From Nitrospinota bacterium (GTDB taxonomy: Bacteria; Nitrospinota_A; UBA7883): 7,272 nucleotides of DNA. Location: the NCBI GenBank assembly GCA_029880775.1, contig JAOUNV010000088.1, positions 1 through 7,272 on the forward strand, in the 5' to 3' direction. Both the position numbers and the translations under genes were made by a program. The notes under the pieces were generated by a model. That model ran no database searches, was not told the origin of the DNA, and saw only the letters and a list, made by a program, of their open reading frames with translations. This document shows positions 6,291-7,272 of this stretch, piece after piece. Position 1 is the stretch's first letter. Each line of letters opens with the position of its first letter.

Positions 6291-6368
6291 TTAACCGATT
6301 TTTCTTTTGTGAGTAGCCTTTTTAGAGCGCCATCTTCTTTTCTGTTTCTTCTTTTTTGTCGGGCTCAT
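6291..6368 (-). CDS. Possible 25-aa highly basic small protein or leader peptide
   Basis: ATG (6366-6368) to TAA (6291-6293) encodes 25 residues, of which nine are Lys and four Arg: MSPTKKKK, then QKRRWRSKK, then ATHKRKIG. The support is a good Shine-Dalgarno, AGAGGAAAG, with AGGA 8 bases before the ATG, a candidate promoter starting transcripts about 45 bases upstream, and a stop 11 bases before the gatC ATG, so the two could be translationally linked. I do not recognise the family. The composition recalls very small ribosome-associated proteins such as Thx or COX24-like peptides, but no specific motif match can be claimed. It may instead be a leader peptide for gatC or a chance ORF in a purine-rich strand. 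A different overlapping frame (57 codons, 6322-6495) is also open but lacks a ribosome binding site. Confidence 0.4.
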   Translation of the reverse strand: MSPTKKKKQKRRWRSKKATHKRKIG

Positions 6369-6421
6369 CTTTTCTTTCCTCTGTATTTATAGTTTTCACG
6401 CTTTTCAATTCGAAGAGTCCA

Positions 6422-6451
6422 AGTATAAGGCAGAATAAATTCCCCTCACAA
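6422..6451 (-). promoter_or_regulatory. Candidate sigma70 promoter for the gatC-gatA cluster
   Basis: Read on the minus strand, TTGTGA (6446-6451; four of six -35 consensus bases) is followed after 18 bases by TATACT (6422-6427; five of six -10 bases). The expected start near 6415 would give a leader of about 47 bases before the small basic ORF and about 135 bases before gatC. An inverted repeat overlaps both boxes. Confidence 0.42.
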
Positions 6452-6459
6452 GCCTTATA
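6424..6459. repeat. 8-bp inverted repeat across the gatC promoter
   Basis: TATAAGGC (6424-6431) is the exact reverse complement of GCCTTATA (6452-6459), with 20 bases between. One arm covers most of the candidate -10 box and the other sits just upstream of the -35 box. The arm centres are 28 bases apart. This is the geometry of a regulator binding as a dimer on separated half-sites; it could also be a weak RNA hairpin. No regulator can be named. Confidence 0.45.
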
Positions 6460-6503
6460 TTCAATGTCTTTTGATATTCTTTGATTTTTTGCCATTCAAG
6501 CTT

Positions 6504-6532
6504 TTGACTTATCGGTCATTGTCTGCCATAAT
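6504..6532 (+). promoter_or_regulatory. sigma70 promoter with extended -10 for the zinc-ribbon gene
   Basis: TTGACT (6504-6509; five of six) and CATAAT (6527-6532; five of six) are separated by the optimal 17 bases. TG at 6524-6525, one base before the -10 box, makes it an extended -10. Transcription is expected to start near 6539, leaving a leader of about 42 bases before the ATG at 6581. This is the best promoter match in the window. Confidence 0.6.
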
Positions 6533-6580
6533 TCTCGTTTATCTTAGAGTTTGGAATCCATCACTCACCATAACCGAATT

Positions 6581-7272
6581 ATGAATTTGGACCAAAACCA
6601 GGTGGTTAAAAGCCACAATCCGGATCTCGAGGGGCTGATAAAGCTTTCCGAGTTGGACAAGATCATCAGTCAGCTCACCGACGTGATACAACGCGAAATC
6701 CCGGGACAAATAAAGGCCCTGGAGGACGATTTTGTCAAAGATCAGGCAGAGCTTAGGAAGTATGACGAGGAAATAGCCACCCTGACGAAGAAGAAAAAGG
6801 AGCTGGAGGCGGAAGTGGACGACACCAAGTCCAAAATCGCCAAGGCCAACCAGAAGCTTCCAGAGGTGAAAACCAACGTGGAATATCGCGCTATCATGAA
6901 GGAAACCGAGAACTTCAAGGAGCGGATAAACACGATAGAAGACGAGCAGCTGACCCTGATGGAGCAGATGGAGGAAAAGGAGGGTGAGCGCCCCGCCATC
7001 GAAAAGCAGGTGGCCGAAGACAAGGCCAAGCTCGACAAGATGAAGACCGAAAAGAAAGTAGAACTGGACTCATATAACGAACAACTTGACAAGACGAATG
7101 CGGAGCGCGCCTCTATTATAGGCGCCATCACTCCCGCCATTCTGTCTTCATATGACAAAGTGCGCGGCCAGCGAGCGGGAATGGGCTTGGCCAAAGTGAA
7201 GGACGGCTCCTGCATGGCGTGCTTCCAGATCATACCGCCCCAGCTTTACTACCAGGTCCGCACCACCGATGA
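6581..7272 (+). CDS. C4-type zinc-ribbon coiled-coil protein (DUF164/zf-RING_7), 3' truncated
   Basis: The first 230 codons of a gene running off the window. Residues about 17-175 are charged and heptad-like, predicting a long antiparallel coiled-coil hairpin; the conserved family motif NVEYRAIMKE (99-108) lies near the middle, where family members carry a similar VxTNxEYxAL sequence. The C-terminal zinc ribbon begins at GSCMACFQIIPPQLYYQVR (209-227), with Cys211 and Cys214 as the first ligand pair; the second CxxC pair should lie just past the edge, and the whole protein is expected to be about 245-260 residues. The family is widespread in bacteria and is thought to act as a nucleic-acid-associated or scaffold protein, but its role is not firmly settled. 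The ATG at 6581 has no clear Shine-Dalgarno; an in-frame TTG at 6551 is possible. A well-formed promoter lies 49 bases upstream. It is divergent from gatC. Confidence 0.9.
   Translation, partial: MNLDQNQVVKSHNPDLEGLIKLSELDKIISQLTDVIQREIPGQIKALEDDFVKDQAELRKYDEEIATLTKKKKELEAEVDDTKSKIAKANQKLPEVKTNVEYRAIMKETENFKERINTIEDEQLTLMEQMEEKEGERPAIEKQVAEDKAKLDKMKTEKKVELDSYNEQLDKTNAERASIIGAITPAILSSYDKVRGQRAGMGLAKVKDGSCMACFQIIPPQLYYQVRTTD

Larger units (their letters stand above)
6280..6580. other. Divergent intergenic region (gatC / zinc-ribbon gene)
   Basis: This 301-bp stretch has no recognised gene of known family. It is clearly richer in A+T than the flanking genes. Listed separately are a strong plus-strand promoter (6504-6532), a candidate minus-strand promoter (6422-6451), an 8-bp inverted repeat over that promoter (6424-6459) and a possible 25-codon ORF (6291-6368). 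The strand read by gatC is markedly purine-rich from about 6300 to 6380. I see no riboswitch or T-box architecture and no tRNA. Confidence 0.6.

Noticed and set aside
6386..6391. TATAAA on the minus strand as a promoter -10 for the small ORF
   Set aside because: The predicted start would cut into the Shine-Dalgarno of the small ORF, and only a three-of-six -35 match lies 17 bases upstream.
6322..6495. 57-codon minus-strand ORF (begins MAKNQRISKDIEYK, ends ETEKKMAL) overlapping the 25-codon ORF in another frame
   Set aside because: There is no Shine-Dalgarno before its ATG, it starts upstream of the better promoter candidate, and it matches no family I know. An open frame of this length in a purine-rich AT-rich strand is easily chance. 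It remains a competing reading of the region.
6551..6580. TTG at 6551 as the start of the zinc-ribbon gene
   Set aside because: It is in frame but has no ribosome binding site, and it adds residues not expected in the family; the ATG at 6581 is preferred, although it too lacks a clear Shine-Dalgarno.
6742..7233. 163-codon minus-strand open frame opposite the zinc-ribbon gene
   Set aside because: It is a Ser/Phe-rich translation produced by the complement of Glu/Lys-rich coiled-coil codons. The plus frame carries the family motifs and runs off the window edge.

Overview
The window looks like a piece of core chromosome from a Gram-negative bacterium. It carries six recognisable genes: five complete and one cut by the right edge. 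There is no mobile element, CRISPR array, rRNA or tRNA. The Gram-negative reading rests on a periplasmic AMIN-domain amidase with a signal peptide. The presence of gatC and gatA implies that the cell makes Gln-tRNA(Gln) and/or Asn-tRNA(Asn) by the indirect transamidation route. The mixture suggests a deltaproteobacterium-like or Nitrospinota/Nitrospirota-like lineage, but that placement is inference and weak.

Layout from left to right. Positions 1-149 hold no gene, only a perfect 18-bp palindrome at the very edge and a hairpin over the stop codon of the first gene. Two minus-strand genes follow: a flavin-dependent nitronate monooxygenase/FabK-superfamily enzyme (150-1334) and, upstream of it in transcription, holo-ACP synthase acpS (1473-1871). 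A hairpin between them (1403-1439) may separate or attenuate their transcription. A 165-bp AT-rich divergent spacer leads to a plus-strand, three-part N-acetylmuramoyl-L-alanine amidase (2037-3647). This converges on a minus-strand PP2C protein phosphatase (3700-4539), and a strong two-way terminator hairpin lies in the 52-bp gap.

The phosphatase is the last visible gene of a tight minus-strand cluster, gatC - gatA - PP2C. gatC and gatA are 8 bases apart, and gatA and the phosphatase overlap by 35 bases. gatB is not in the window. Upstream of gatC is a 301-bp divergent spacer. It holds a convincing sigma70-type promoter for the right-hand plus-strand gene, a candidate promoter for gatC overlapped by an 8-bp inverted repeat, and a possible 25-codon, extremely basic small ORF with a good ribosome binding site. 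The last gene (6581 to the edge) encodes a coiled-coil protein of the C4 zinc-ribbon (DUF164/zf-RING_7) family, truncated inside its zinc ribbon.

Functionally the window mixes lipid-carrier activation (AcpS), cell-wall hydrolysis and daughter-cell separation (amidase), tRNA-dependent amidation (GatCA) and Ser/Thr phospho-signalling (PP2C). I see no clear new multi-gene system. The items most worth checking are the small basic ORF before gatC, the operator-like inverted repeat on the gatC promoter, and the gatA-phosphatase coupling.
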